A stretch of DNA of 64,000 nt, from contig NZ_AP022314.1 of assembly GCF_009936235.1 (NCBI RefSeq), positions 3,348,001 through 3,412,000 on the forward strand, in the 5' to 3' direction. Source of the stretch: Mycobacterium xenopi (GTDB lineage: Bacteria > Actinomycetota > Actinomycetes > Mycobacteriales > Mycobacteriaceae). The notes below the pieces were generated by a model. That model was not told the origin of the DNA. It did no database searches and saw nothing but the letters and a program-made list of their open reading frames with translations. Shown piece by piece: positions 16,937-25,678 of the stretch; within the stretch, counting starts at the first letter, position 1; every line of letters starts with the position of its first letter. The position numbers and the translations under genes were made by a program.

Positions 16937-18964
16937 TCAGGCGGTCGCGATCACCACCGCGAGAACGGCCAGCACCGCGATGAGCATGTAGGTCATGTAG
17001 GCGTCCAGACGGCCGGACTGAAGCAGCTTGGCGGATCGCGACACAAATAGCAGTGCTTGTGCCAGTGGCCGGTAGAAGTATCGTTCGACGACATCGACGA
17101 CGTCCACGCGGTAGGTGCGCGGCACAGCTGTGCGACCGGCAGGGCCGTCTGCGGCGTCGACCAGTTCGGATCGAGTCAGCAGGACCGTCGAGAGCACGGT
17201 GCGAACCGGGTTGGCATAACCGAACGACGTGTAACCGACCCCCCGGTCGACGCCCGGCGACGCCGACGACCATGGGACGACCCGACGGGTCCGGAACGGG
17301 TTACGGCCGGCGAACATCGCGCTAAACCCGGCGATCACAGCCGCCATCGCGGGAAGCACAATCCATAGCCAACTCGGCGATAGCGCTGAGAACTCTGCGT
17401 AAACCGGCTGGAGCACCCACGGTTTGGCGTTTGCTCCCGCTGCGTTGTTGCCTACCAACGGCAACAGGCCAGCTCCGATCACTCGTACCTGCATCGGTGC
17501 GAACGCGCCGATTCCCAGACAGCCGGCCACCAACACGCCGACGCCGAAGCGGTACGGCCATTGGCGGTCTGGGCGCGCAAGACCGGGATCGAGCGGCGGC
17601 TCTCCGATGCGCACCGGTCCGAAAGCCGTCAGCGCGACGACACGCACGAACGTCACCGCCGCGATGCCGACCGTCAGCGCGATCAATGCTCCGGCCGCGG
17701 CGGTCGACAGTTGCAGGGCAAGGCTGGACACCCGGAACTGCTGCATCAACGACTCGAGCGTTAACCATTCCGAAGCGAATCCGGCAGTCAACGGCAATCC
17801 GGCCAGGGTCAGCGACCCGACCACCAAACCCGTTCCCGCCCAAGGTAGGCGACGCGCCACCCCGCCCAGCCGGTCCAGATCGGTGGTTCCGGTTGCCTGC
17901 TCGATCGTCGAGGCCGACACGAACAGCAGTGTCTTGCCCAAAGCGTGGGCCATCATTTGGGCGGTACCGGCCACCAGCCCAGCGGCGATCAATCCCGGCT
18001 CACCTGCCGAGGCCCCCATCAGCGCCACCCCGTAACCGGCAGTGATCAACCCGGCATTTTCCACGCTCGACCAGGAGATCAACGCCGCCAGGTCCGCATT
18101 GACCGCGGCGTGGGCAATGCCCAGGATGGCCGTCGCTCCCCCGACGACCAGCACCACGCAGGCCAGCCAGACCGGTGGCGGACCCAGCGCGTTCAGTGTG
18201 CGCCACATTCCGTAGAAGCCGACGTTGACGGCCACACCGGCCATCACGGCACGTGCTGGGCCCGGGGCCGCCGCATAACCACGTGGCATCCAGATGTGGG
18301 CGGGCACGAGCCCAACTTTGATGCCAAAACCCAAGAGCAGCAGCGCATACGCCGTCTGGCCGGCAACACTGCGTGGATCCACCGCGCTCGCGGTGAAAAC
18401 GAAAGTATGCGTACGCCCAGCCAGCAGCAGAGCCCCTAGCAGCACCGCAGCACCGCTAGCCTTTCCGAACACCACGGTGATCACCGACGCCTCCATACGG
18501 CCTGGCAAGCCGCGGTCGTAGCCGGCCAACAGGTAGAAGGCGATCGTCAGTGTTTCCCAACCGAACAGCAGCACGAAGAAGTTGTCGGTGGTGATGATCA
18601 CTGCGACTGCGGCCAGTGCAGCGCCGACCGCGGCCGACAGCCGGGGACGATTGCGGTTAGCCGACGCCGCTGCGGCCGCCAGGACCGGGACCGCAACCCC
18701 GAATGAAACGATCAAGAACAATCCCGACAGCGCATCAACGCTCATACTGGCCGGGCCGAGTCCAGCCAACCCACCAAGCTCCAAACGCCCGGTATGACCG
18801 GATAATCCGCGGGCACCGGCGATCACGAACACCGATGCAGCGGCGACGTTCAACCCCCACGCGGTAAGGCCCAGACGCAGTTGTGCCCGGTCGGTGCCCC
18901 CCATCCCCGCGCACCAGCCGATCAATACCGCCGCTGCCGTCAAGGCCAGTCCCACGGCGATCAC
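16937..18964 (-). CDS. Hydrogenase-4/complex-I-like membrane subunit (HyfB/NuoL type)
   Basis: A 675-residue multi-spanning antiporter-like subunit with the proton-translocation family core: FGWETLTIAFYLLAGYD, GFGIKVGLVPAHIWMPRGYAAAPGP, the Lys-containing transmembrane helices and WSSVENAGLI. It resembles Rv0083 of M. tuberculosis. It is the last gene of the operon that begins with the Nudix gene. The GTG start at 18964 overlaps the preceding stop (GTGA) and has GAGGAG upstream. The last ~200 residues form a C-terminal extension with further hydrophobic segments. Confidence 0.85.
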   Translation of the reverse strand: MIAVGLALTAAAVLIGWCAGMGGTDRAQLRLGLTAWGLNVAAASVFVIAGARGLSGHTGRLELGGLAGLGPASMSVDALSGLFLIVSFGVAVPVLAAAAASANRNRPRLSAAVGAALAAVAVIITTDNFFVLLFGWETLTIAFYLLAGYDRGLPGRMEASVITVVFGKASGAAVLLGALLLAGRTHTFVFTASAVDPRSVAGQTAYALLLLGFGIKVGLVPAHIWMPRGYAAAPGPARAVMAGVAVNVGFYGMWRTLNALGPPPVWLACVVLVVGGATAILGIAHAAVNADLAALISWSSVENAGLITAGYGVALMGASAGEPGLIAAGLVAGTAQMMAHALGKTLLFVSASTIEQATGTTDLDRLGGVARRLPWAGTGLVVGSLTLAGLPLTAGFASEWLTLESLMQQFRVSSLALQLSTAAAGALIALTVGIAAVTFVRVVALTAFGPVRIGEPPLDPGLARPDRQWPYRFGVGVLVAGCLGIGAFAPMQVRVIGAGLLPLVGNNAAGANAKPWVLQPVYAEFSALSPSWLWIVLPAMAAVIAGFSAMFAGRNPFRTRRVVPWSSASPGVDRGVGYTSFGYANPVRTVLSTVLLTRSELVDAADGPAGRTAVPRTYRVDVVDVVERYFYRPLAQALLFVSRSAKLLQSGRLDAYMTYMLIAVLAVLAVVIATA

Positions 18965-19758
18965 TGCGCGCTCCTCTTCTGGCGCAACGGAACCCGACCC
19001 AGTGCGAGCAGGATGCCGTGCAGCACACTGAACGGCGAGGCCGGCGCGCCGGGCACCCACACGTCAACAGGCACCAAGTCGGAGACTCCGGTACCTCCGA
19101 TGTATCCGCCGCCGAGGACCCCTCCGCTGATGGCATCGGTGCCGACGGCGATGACCACGGTCGGTGCGGGCATCGCGTCGAGCGTGCGGCGCAGCGGCTC
19201 GACCATCCCGGACACACCGATGCCCGTCACCAGCAAGATGTCGGCATGACGAGGGCTGGCGGTGAAGAAGATTCCGAGGCGGTGCACGTCGTAGACCGGG
19301 TTGGTCAGCGCCTGGATCTCCCATTCGTCGCTGCCGTTGGACCCGGCGTCGACATGACGAATATGCACCGAGCGCCGCAGCCTACGCACCCGGCGGGCCA
19401 GGCTCGCGCGCAGCTCGTCGAGTGCCTCGTCGCTTTCGTCGACTTCTCCCACCACCAGCGCTGACCGGGCCAGTTCCGCGGTGGCGCAGCCTTTTTCCCA
19501 GGCAAACCAGGTAGGAGCCAGGTTGACGCAGCGCCCGCACACAATGCAGCGGCCCCGGTCCAGCCGTGGCCGTGGCTGCACCGAGATCGCATCGGTCGGG
19601 CATGCGGCAGCCGCCTGGGCAACTTCGTCCGGCACCGTCGCGCCCGGATCGCCGACCACGCGGACCGCAGCGGGAAATTGGTCGAAGTACTCGTCGGCGT
19701 GCTTGGGCCATCGAGTGGTGACGACCCCGTCCCGCAATCCTCTGAACACCCACGGCAT
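18961..19758 (-). CDS. Ferredoxin/NuoB-like subunit lacking the proximal-cluster cysteines
   Basis: A 265-residue fusion of two parts. Residues about 45-80 are a small ferredoxin with Cys53, Cys71, Cys74 and Cys77 (AACPTDAIS and CIVCGRCVN), enough for one [4Fe-4S] cluster. Residues about 130-255 align with HycG/NuoB, with ALTNPVYDVHRLGI, ASPRHADILLVTG and PVDVWVPG. The four Cys that hold the proximal cluster are replaced: SNGSD (140-144) for CNGC, GTDAISGG (206-213) for GDCACxGG, PGAPASP (236-242) for PGCPPSP. It should therefore not carry that cluster. It is comparable to Rv0082 in M. tuberculosis gene order. Confidence 0.85.
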   Translation of the reverse strand: MPWVFRGLRDGVVTTRWPKHADEYFDQFPAAVRVVGDPGATVPDEVAQAAAACPTDAISVQPRPRLDRGRCIVCGRCVNLAPTWFAWEKGCATAELARSALVVGEVDESDEALDELRASLARRVRRLRRSVHIRHVDAGSNGSDEWEIQALTNPVYDVHRLGIFFTASPRHADILLVTGIGVSGMVEPLRRTLDAMPAPTVVIAVGTDAISGGVLGGGYIGGTGVSDLVPVDVWVPGAPASPFSVLHGILLALGRVPLRQKRSAQ

Positions 19759-21279
19759 CTACATCGCCACCCCGGCATAGCACAGGCCGAAACTTGCTTC
19801 GATAAACGGAAAGTCGGTGAAGACGTCGCCGCCGAACACGTCGTGGAAAAGCAGCATGTTGTGCAGCGAGGCCGTGCGCGCAAAACAACGCCGGATCACC
19901 CCGTCGCGTACCTCGAGGCCGTAGATCACCTCGCCCTGCGGCGCCTCGGCCCAGCCCAGCGCGAAGCCGTCGACGGTTGGTACCGGGGCGGCGATGTGTG
20001 GGTCGGAAATCGTTTCGAGCCGCTCGCAGGCCCGTGCGATGAACCGAGCGGCATCGTCGATTTCGGTCCACCGCACCCGCAGCCGGGCCAGTGCGTCACC
20101 GCGGTCGTCGATCGCGGACGCGTCGATGGGCGGAAGTTCGGCGTAGCCGTCGTAGGTGCGCTGGCGAGCATCGTCGTCGCAACCCGACCCGCGGCCCACC
20201 GGGCCGAGCGCGCCGTGCGAGCGGGCCAGCGCCGGGTCGAGCTGCCCCGTGCCCCGCAGCCGGTCGAGGAAAGACGCGTCCACCATCAACGCGTCCCGAT
20301 CGCCGTGGATGCGGCGAAGGAGGGCACCGACGTGTTCGGAAATAGCAGCCGGCGTCAATCGCGGCTCGGCGTTGACGCCACCGGGGCAGACGACCGAGCG
20401 ACCAAACCTGTTGCCGCACAGCGCCGAGACCAACCGCAGCACACACTCCTTGTGCCAGCCGAACCTCGCGGTCGGTACGGCGATCCCGGCCGCATCGCAG
20501 AGCCGCATCACCACGTCGAGGTGGTTGGCGATGCGTTCTAGCTCGGCGTGGATCACCCGTGCCATGCGCGCGCGTGGCGGCGGGGTCACATCAGCAAGTG
20601 TCTCGACGGCGTGGGCGAACGCCAGTGCGTGGGCGATCGACGCGACGCCCTCCACCCGTTCGGCAACCAAAATCCCGTCGCTCACCGGCAACGATTCGAA
20701 CCGCTTGGCGATACCGCGATGCTTGTAGTGGGGCCGAATGTTCAGATGCGGGATGTCCTCGCCGGGCGTTTCGATGAGAAATTCGATCGATTCGAACACC
20801 CCCGAGCGCACCGGCCCGAGCGGCAGCGTGAACACGCCGCCACCTCTGACGTCGACGGGCCCATGCTGCTCTGCCGCGCGGGAGTGGATGTGCCGTTCAA
20901 GGGTCGCTTGTTCGGCATGTCCAGGGCGCGGCCTGGGTTGCCCGGGTTCGCGGGGCAGCAGCAGGGGGTCCAGCCGCGGATGCCCGGTCGGCACCACACC
21001 GGAGAGATCGTGCAGCGCGCGTTCGTACCAAAACGCCGCGGGCACATCGGGTGTCAGCGACGGGTAGGACAGCGAGCCGTCTGTTTGCGGTGACAACTCG
21101 GTCCGCAGGCAGGCCACCGAGCCGGCACCGACGAGCAAGGCGTGCAGTTGCGCCGCATCGCCGCGATGGGTGCTGTAAACCCCGGCGAATCGCTCACCCT
21201 GCGCGACGAGATCGACGATCCGCGTGCGCCATTCAGCTAGGCTCAGATCGACCACAGTGGCCGTTGTCGTGGTGTTCAC
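19759..21279 (-). CDS. hycE: HycE/NuoCD-like large subunit without NiFe ligands
   Basis: A 506-residue protein: an N-terminal NuoC-like part (about 1-120) and a hydrogenase-large/NuoD-like part. The fold is recognisable from HLNIRPHYKHRGIAKRFE and RVIHAELERIANHLD. The usual L1 motif RxCGxC is ERVEGVAS (207-214), so both cysteines are gone. The C-terminal DPCxxC is replaced by FGLCYAG. It cannot bind the NiFe centre and so is unlikely to be a hydrogenase; complex I NuoD has likewise lost these ligands. Closest recalled homologue is Rv0087 (hycE). Confidence 0.85.
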   Translation of the reverse strand: MNTTTTATVVDLSLAEWRTRIVDLVAQGERFAGVYSTHRGDAAQLHALLVGAGSVACLRTELSPQTDGSLSYPSLTPDVPAAFWYERALHDLSGVVPTGHPRLDPLLLPREPGQPRPRPGHAEQATLERHIHSRAAEQHGPVDVRGGGVFTLPLGPVRSGVFESIEFLIETPGEDIPHLNIRPHYKHRGIAKRFESLPVSDGILVAERVEGVASIAHALAFAHAVETLADVTPPPRARMARVIHAELERIANHLDVVMRLCDAAGIAVPTARFGWHKECVLRLVSALCGNRFGRSVVCPGGVNAEPRLTPAAISEHVGALLRRIHGDRDALMVDASFLDRLRGTGQLDPALARSHGALGPVGRGSGCDDDARQRTYDGYAELPPIDASAIDDRGDALARLRVRWTEIDDAARFIARACERLETISDPHIAAPVPTVDGFALGWAEAPQGEVIYGLEVRDGVIRRCFARTASLHNMLLFHDVFGGDVFTDFPFIEASFGLCYAGVAM

Positions 21280-22787
21280 TGCACACCTGCCCCGAGTTCA
21301 GTGGCGCCGCGGTTGAGCAGGTCGACCAGATCCGACGGTGGCGCCAACCCCAATACCACGAGGACCAACACACCCACCACCACCGGTGCCACCATCCAGC
21401 GGCTGGGTTCACCGCGACCCAATGCCGCCTGCCCGGTGGCAGATACCTCCGACGCAGGCCGGAACAAGATCTGCGTCGTCGCCAGCGTCAGGCCGAGGAA
21501 GGCCAGGTTGACCAGGATGACCAGCGCGACCGTGGCGATGTTGCGGCTGTGGGTGAAGCCGCCGGAAACGATCTGGAATTCGCTGCGAAACAAGCCGAAT
21601 GGCGGCATCGCCGACAATGCCAGAACGGCAACCAAGAACATCGGTCCTGACCACGGTAGCAGCGCGACGCCCTGCGCCATGCGGCCGAGCTCCTTGGTGC
21701 CGAACTTGCGCACGAGCACACCAGCGCCCATGAACGCGTTGGCCTTGGCGGCAGCGTGCGCGAGGACATGCAACAGCACCCCGGAAAACGCGATCGGCGC
21801 CCCGAAGCTGACACCGATCGCGATGATGCCCATATGTTCGACGCTCGAATAGGCAAGCAACCGTTTGATATCCCGCTGCTCGAGCAGATACAGCGCTGCC
21901 AGAAGCAGTGACAGCACGCCGAAGACCAGCAACACGGTTTGCGGGAAGCGCGGTCCCAGCGCTGCCACGGCGATCTGGTAGTAACGCAGAATCGCGTAGA
22001 AGCTCACCGCGAGCAGCGATCCCGATAGCAGCGCCGAAACCGGTGTGGGTGCCTCGGCGTGGGCATCCGGAAGCCAGGTGTGCACCGGAAACAGACCGAC
22101 CTTGGTGCCGAACCCCACCACTGCCAAGACGAACGCCAATCGTACTGGGGTGTCAGGTAGTTGACTGCCAGCAGCGACCAACGGGTCGAACGCCAAGTCG
22201 TAGGACTCGCCGAGCACCCGTGCCCCTGAGTAGTACATGAAAATGGTGGCCAGCAATGCGATTCCCAGTCCAGAGGAAGCGATCAACACATACTTCCATG
22301 CGGCCTCGGTTGCCCCCTCTGTGTTATCCAATGCCACCAGCAGCGCCGAGACCACCGTGGTGATTTCGACCGCGATCCACAGTACGGCCAAGCTGTTCAC
22401 CAGCGGCGCACAGATCATCGACCAGGCAAACGCATTCAGCCCAAGGAAAAAACGAGTGCTGTAGCGAGCGAATAGCTCTTGCTCGTCCGCGGTGTCGGAA
22501 CGCACGGCCCGCTCCTCGTCGGCGAAATAGCCGATGGAGTAGACCCCTACGGTCGCGTACAGAAAACAGGTTCCCAACAAAAAGATCACTGATAGCGCAT
22601 CAGCGCGCAGGTAGTGCCCCGCACTGATGGTGCCCTCGAGGCTCTGCGGCACCAACGCCGCCGCGAGCAGCAGGGCAACGATCCCGGTCAGCGCGGTCGT
22701 CGCCGCGGCGACCCGATGTGGCGCCCGGACACAGATGAGCATGCTGACCAGTGGCAAGGCAACGAGCAACACCATCAAAGCGGACAT
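21276..22787 (-). CDS. hycQ: Hydrogenase-4/complex-I-like membrane subunit (HycQ/HyfF, NuoN/M type)
   Basis: A 503-residue polytopic membrane protein of the antiporter-like family. Typical stretches are GFGTKVGLFPVHTWLPDAHAE, with the conserved Lys and the HTWLPDAH motif, followed by LLAYSSVEHMGIIAIG. It corresponds to Rv0086 (hycQ). It overlaps hycE by 4 bp and follows hycP after 3 bp. It is expected to form part of the membrane arm that couples redox or conformational change to ion movement; with no metal sites in the soluble arm, what drives it is unknown. Confidence 0.87.
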   Translation of the reverse strand: MSALMVLLVALPLVSMLICVRAPHRVAAATTALTGIVALLLAAALVPQSLEGTISAGHYLRADALSVIFLLGTCFLYATVGVYSIGYFADEERAVRSDTADEQELFARYSTRFFLGLNAFAWSMICAPLVNSLAVLWIAVEITTVVSALLVALDNTEGATEAAWKYVLIASSGLGIALLATIFMYYSGARVLGESYDLAFDPLVAAGSQLPDTPVRLAFVLAVVGFGTKVGLFPVHTWLPDAHAEAPTPVSALLSGSLLAVSFYAILRYYQIAVAALGPRFPQTVLLVFGVLSLLLAALYLLEQRDIKRLLAYSSVEHMGIIAIGVSFGAPIAFSGVLLHVLAHAAAKANAFMGAGVLVRKFGTKELGRMAQGVALLPWSGPMFLVAVLALSAMPPFGLFRSEFQIVSGGFTHSRNIATVALVILVNLAFLGLTLATTQILFRPASEVSATGQAALGRGEPSRWMVAPVVVGVLVLVVLGLAPPSDLVDLLNRGATELGAGVQ

Positions 22788-22790
22788 CGG

Positions 22791-23471
22791 CTACCCCCTG
22801 AGCCGGTCGAGTGTCTCGGTGGATAGTGACAGAGTCCGCCGTTGATGGGTGCGCATCAGCACTCCGAACACCACCACGGCTACCAGCAGATCGAACAGGA
22901 AAGCCACCTCCAGGATCAGCGGCATCCCTGCAGCGACCACCAGACTGGCCAGCGACGCGCCGTTTTCCAGGGAGAAGAATCCAATGGCCTGGCTGACGAC
23001 GTCGCGGCGAACGATCATCAAGACGAACGCGACCAGCACGACCGCCACCGACAGGCTCAGCGCAGTGGTGGGCAGCACCTCGGAATGGATGCCAAGCACG
23101 CCGACCGAGAAAAACCCGGACGCGCCAATGCCGATCGAGATCAGCACTTGGCTTGCAACTCCGACCACGCCGCTGCCGGCAATCTCCTCGGGTGCTTCCC
23201 GAAGCAGCCGCATCACCAGCAATGGCACAGCGATCACCTTGAGCAAGAAGGACAGGATAGCCAGCGCGTACAACTCGGGAACGTGATGATGGAAGGCCAC
23301 GACGGCGGCCAGCACGCTGACAGCCAGGGACTGTCCTGCGTACAGCCGCACTTGGCCACGCAACAGCGCCTGCCGCAGCATCCCGAATTCCAGCAGCAGC
23401 ACGATCAGCGCAACCGTATTCGCGGTTCCGTCGTAAACGGTGGGAACGAACTGGTTATCCGCTAACGCCAT
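22791..23471 (-). CDS. hycP: Hydrogenase-4-like membrane subunit HycP/HyfE
   Basis: A 226-residue integral membrane protein made almost entirely of hydrophobic helices, with the HyfE-like acidic/small pattern in GFFSLENGASLASLVVAAG. It corresponds to Rv0085 (hycP, about 220 residues). It overlaps hycD by one base at the start and is separated from hycQ by 3 bp, so translation is probably coupled along the operon. HyfE-type subunits are distantly related to NuoK and help form the membrane arm. Confidence 0.82.
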   Translation of the reverse strand: MALADNQFVPTVYDGTANTVALIVLLLEFGMLRQALLRGQVRLYAGQSLAVSVLAAVVAFHHHVPELYALAILSFLLKVIAVPLLVMRLLREAPEEIAGSGVVGVASQVLISIGIGASGFFSVGVLGIHSEVLPTTALSLSVAVVLVAFVLMIVRRDVVSQAIGFFSLENGASLASLVVAAGMPLILEVAFLFDLLVAVVVFGVLMRTHQRRTLSLSTETLDRLRG

Positions 23472-24430
23472 CAGCCGCCCCCCAAGTAGAGGGTGAAAAC
23501 CGCGAGGACGGCGAGCAGCAGTGCGGCCGAGACGAATTCGGTGATCTTATAGAGCCGCAGTTTGGCGTAGCTGTTGTCCAGTACGGCGATGGCACAGCCG
23601 AGCAATATCGCCTTTGCCAATATCGCGGCGATGGCCAGCCCTATCTCAAGCGGGGAGGTGCCCTCGGCCATCCCCCAGGGGGCGACGAATACGTTCAGCA
23701 AAATGATGTACAGCACGAACTGTTTGGCCGCCGATCCCCAGTGCAGCAGGGCCAGGTCTGGCCCGGAATACTCGAATGCGCGCCCCGTTTCGATCATCCC
23801 GAATTCGATTGTGCCGGTGTGTGTTTCAACTGGAATCCGGGCAGTCTCATACAGGATCACCATGAACAGCGCTGCGGAGGCGAGTAGGTGCGCGGGCCGC
23901 ACGATCTGGTCGGGCCCGCTGCGGACCGTCGCTCCTAGCACATACGGCAGGTCGGTGGTGGTGATCATCGCGACCGTGAAAACGACCAACAGCATGACAG
24001 GCTCGGTGATCGCAGCGAATGTCTTGGCACGGCTTGAAGCCAGTTGTGCGTATGCATCGCCGGTTTCGGCCGCACCGACAGCAACCAGGAAGCTCGCAAA
24101 CGCCAGAATCAATCCCCCACCGAGGATGTCACCCATGTATCCCAGGGGCAGCGCGTAACTGGTGAGCACCGGAATCAACATCGGAACGGTCAGGTAGCAG
24201 GCAAACGATGCGACCGGCGCCAGGCGAAAGAATGGACCCGCGCCGTTTGGTGTCAGCGACTCTTTGCCGAAGAGCTTCACTAAGTCGAAGTAGGGCTGCA
24301 ATATCCGTGGACCACGGCGGCCCTGCAGCCGCGCTTCCAACCAGGAGATGAAGCCACTGATGCCTGGCGCACCAGCAGCAACGGTCACCACCTGCAAACC
24401 CTGGATCAGTGGTAGCGGCAACGATGTCAT
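23471..24430 (-). CDS. hycD: Hydrogenase-4/complex-I-like membrane subunit HycD (NuoH type)
   Basis: A 319-residue NuoH/HycD family membrane protein. The signature GRRGPRILQPYFDLVKLFGKE near the N-terminus (residues about 34-54) and the conserved loop ETARIPVETHTGTIEFGMIE are both intact. NuoH-type subunits connect the soluble arm to the antiporter-like subunits. It corresponds to Rv0084 (hycD) and overlaps the upstream Nudix gene by 4 bp (ATGA), which ties the complex to the riboswitch-led transcript. Confidence 0.9.
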   Translation of the reverse strand: MTSLPLPLIQGLQVVTVAAGAPGISGFISWLEARLQGRRGPRILQPYFDLVKLFGKESLTPNGAGPFFRLAPVASFACYLTVPMLIPVLTSYALPLGYMGDILGGGLILAFASFLVAVGAAETGDAYAQLASSRAKTFAAITEPVMLLVVFTVAMITTTDLPYVLGATVRSGPDQIVRPAHLLASAALFMVILYETARIPVETHTGTIEFGMIETGRAFEYSGPDLALLHWGSAAKQFVLYIILLNVFVAPWGMAEGTSPLEIGLAIAAILAKAILLGCAIAVLDNSYAKLRLYKITEFVSAALLLAVLAVFTLYLGGG

Positions 24431-24885
24431 CGATCACCCGGATCCGGGCGCCACAGGTTGCCCAGGTAGCGGGCGTATCCACCACGGCGCAGGTCCGGAA
24501 GAAACCCGGCGATCGGTGGATGCAGAGTGACGGTCCTCAGCTCGTCCCAACCAACCCACACCGGCCGCCGGTCCGGCTCGCGGGCAACGGGAGTGGCAGC
24601 AGTGTCGAAGTCCTCAGCGATGAAGACCAGCTCGACAATGCGCCGATGCTCGACGGGGTCATTGACTTCGAGGACCAGGGCACACCTGTTGGGGTACACG
24701 TCGAGACCGGTCTCCTCGCGTGTCTCCCGCCGCGCGCAGGATGCCATGCCTTCGTGCGGATGCGGGCGCCCGCCGGGCAGCACCCAGTCGCCGCGGTCGG
24801 GACGCTGCAGCAGCAGCACCGCATCGCCGCGGACCACCGCCACCGCACAACGCAATTCGACCAACGAGTCGTCGACGGAAGTCAT
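24427..24885 (-). CDS. Nudix hydrolase
   Basis: A 152-residue protein with a complete Nudix box: GGRPHPHEG followed by RRETREETGL, giving the G-x5-E-x7-REUXEEXGU pattern that binds Mg2+ and cleaves nucleoside diphosphate-X compounds. The substrate cannot be inferred. It is the first gene of the hyc-like operon, 65 nt downstream of a fluoride riboswitch, and overlaps hycD by 4 bp. A Nudix gene is not part of the M. tuberculosis hyc locus as I recall it. The ATG at 24885 follows a weak AAGG. Confidence 0.88.
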   Translation of the reverse strand: MTSVDDSLVELRCAVAVVRGDAVLLLQRPDRGDWVLPGGRPHPHEGMASCARRETREETGLDVYPNRCALVLEVNDPVEHRRIVELVFIAEDFDTAATPVAREPDRRPVWVGWDELRTVTLHPPIAGFLPDLRRGGYARYLGNLWRPDPGDR

Positions 24886-24950
24886 CGCCTTACCGCCGTG
24901 AGCGTTGAGCGACGGCGAAAATGAGCACACGCCACCTACGACCCCTTCGT

Positions 24951-25014
24951 TCGTAGAAGCCATCAGCCTTGTGGCGGTTCGGAAGTCGCACTTCCGGACG
25001 GGCTCCATCGCCGG
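24951..25014 (-). promoter_or_regulatory. Fluoride riboswitch before the Nudix-hyc operon
   Basis: Read on the minus strand, the RNA has P1 and loop CCGGCGATGGAGCCCGTCCG, then a small perfect hairpin (GGAAGT/ACTTCC), AACCGCC, a short P2 and GGCTGATGGCTTCTAC. The loop GGAGCC can pair with GGCTTC, the pseudoknot that defines the crcB-motif aptamer. Just downstream CTACGA can instead pair with TCGTAG, an alternative hairpin that would break the pseudoknot. No U-tract follows, so translational control of the Nudix start is more likely than termination. An Rfam RF01734 scan would be decisive. Confidence 0.88.
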
Positions 25015-25103
25015 TGCAAGTTAACCAACGGCGACGCCGTGGGTCAAGCCGAGCGTGATCGCTGCGTGATCCCACAATGCGGGCGATCGCCGACAGCGAG
25101 CGG

Positions 25104-25412
25104 TCAGGACCGATCTCGAGTGTGCAGATAGGTCATGAGGACGTCTTCAGCCCGGTGGTATTGCAGTGAATCCACCCACAGGCGCCGGATTGCCGCCTGC
25201 CCGGGCCGCCAACGACCACCCGGTGTCGCCACGTAACCGCCAATGCCGGCCTCGGCGAGCAAACTAAGCACGGGGTCGATATCATCGGGCCCAACGTCGG
25301 CGAGCTCCGCCCATGCGCTGGCAAAGACGCCGTTGTCGGTGCCGCCCGGTGGTAGCCAGAACATGACGTCGAAGCGCGCGGGATTTCTGATTGGGCGCAT
25401 CGGGGAACTCAC
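25104..25412 (-). CDS. Small protein, DUF2007-like (putative signal-transducing fold)
   Basis: A 102-residue protein. The middle (VLSLLAEAGIGGYVATPGG) and end (LWVDSLQYHRAEDVLM) follow the pattern of DUF2007 proteins: helix, short strand after AGI, then a strand and a terminal helix. The family resemblance is tentative and no function is assigned. GTG at 25412 is chosen because AGGAG (complement of 25418-25422) is correctly spaced; an ATG at 25400 is also possible. It lies upstream of the Nudix-hyc riboswitch on the same strand, about 90 bp before it, and could be transcribed with that operon. Confidence 0.6.
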   Translation of the reverse strand: MSSPMRPIRNPARFDVMFWLPPGGTDNGVFASAWAELADVGPDDIDPVLSLLAEAGIGGYVATPGGRWRPGQAAIRRLWVDSLQYHRAEDVLMTYLHTRDRS

Positions 25413-25603
25413 GATGGCTCCTGCGCTGTTGTCGTGGACATCCGTCTTCCCTGGTAGGACATTCAGGGACTGTCGGCGCCATCCGCGGTTACGGCGAGCC
25501 CCACCACCACAGTCCATCATCGCGCGCCGCAGGGAAATTCGCCAGCGGAGCGCGCGTGTCTTCACTTGCACGTCCCGTTAACCGTGGGCTAACATCGCGG
25601 ACA

Positions 25604-25653
25604 GGCGATGAGGCTCGCCTTGAACTGCCACAACGGCTAATGGCTTCTACCCG
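25604..25653 (+). promoter_or_regulatory. Fluoride riboswitch with no intact downstream gene
   Basis: P1 and loop GGCGATGAGGCTCGCC, then AACTGCC, a GCC/GGC P2 and GGCTAATGGCTTCTACC. The loop GAGGC pairs with GCTTC (one G-U) to give the pseudoknot. A perfect 10-bp hairpin follows, CTTCTACCCG (25644-25653) with CGGGTAGAAG (25669-25678); it shares the CTTCTACC strand with the aptamer and so is mutually exclusive with it. AGAAGG in the second arm could be a ribosome-binding site for a GTG at 25684, whose frame stops after 24 codons. Confidence 0.88.
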
Positions 25654-25678
25654 TGACTGACTGAGAGTCGGGTAGAAG

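Noticed and set aside
19759..21279. Active NiFe hydrogenase large subunit
   Set aside because: Both cysteine pairs that ligate nickel and iron are absent.
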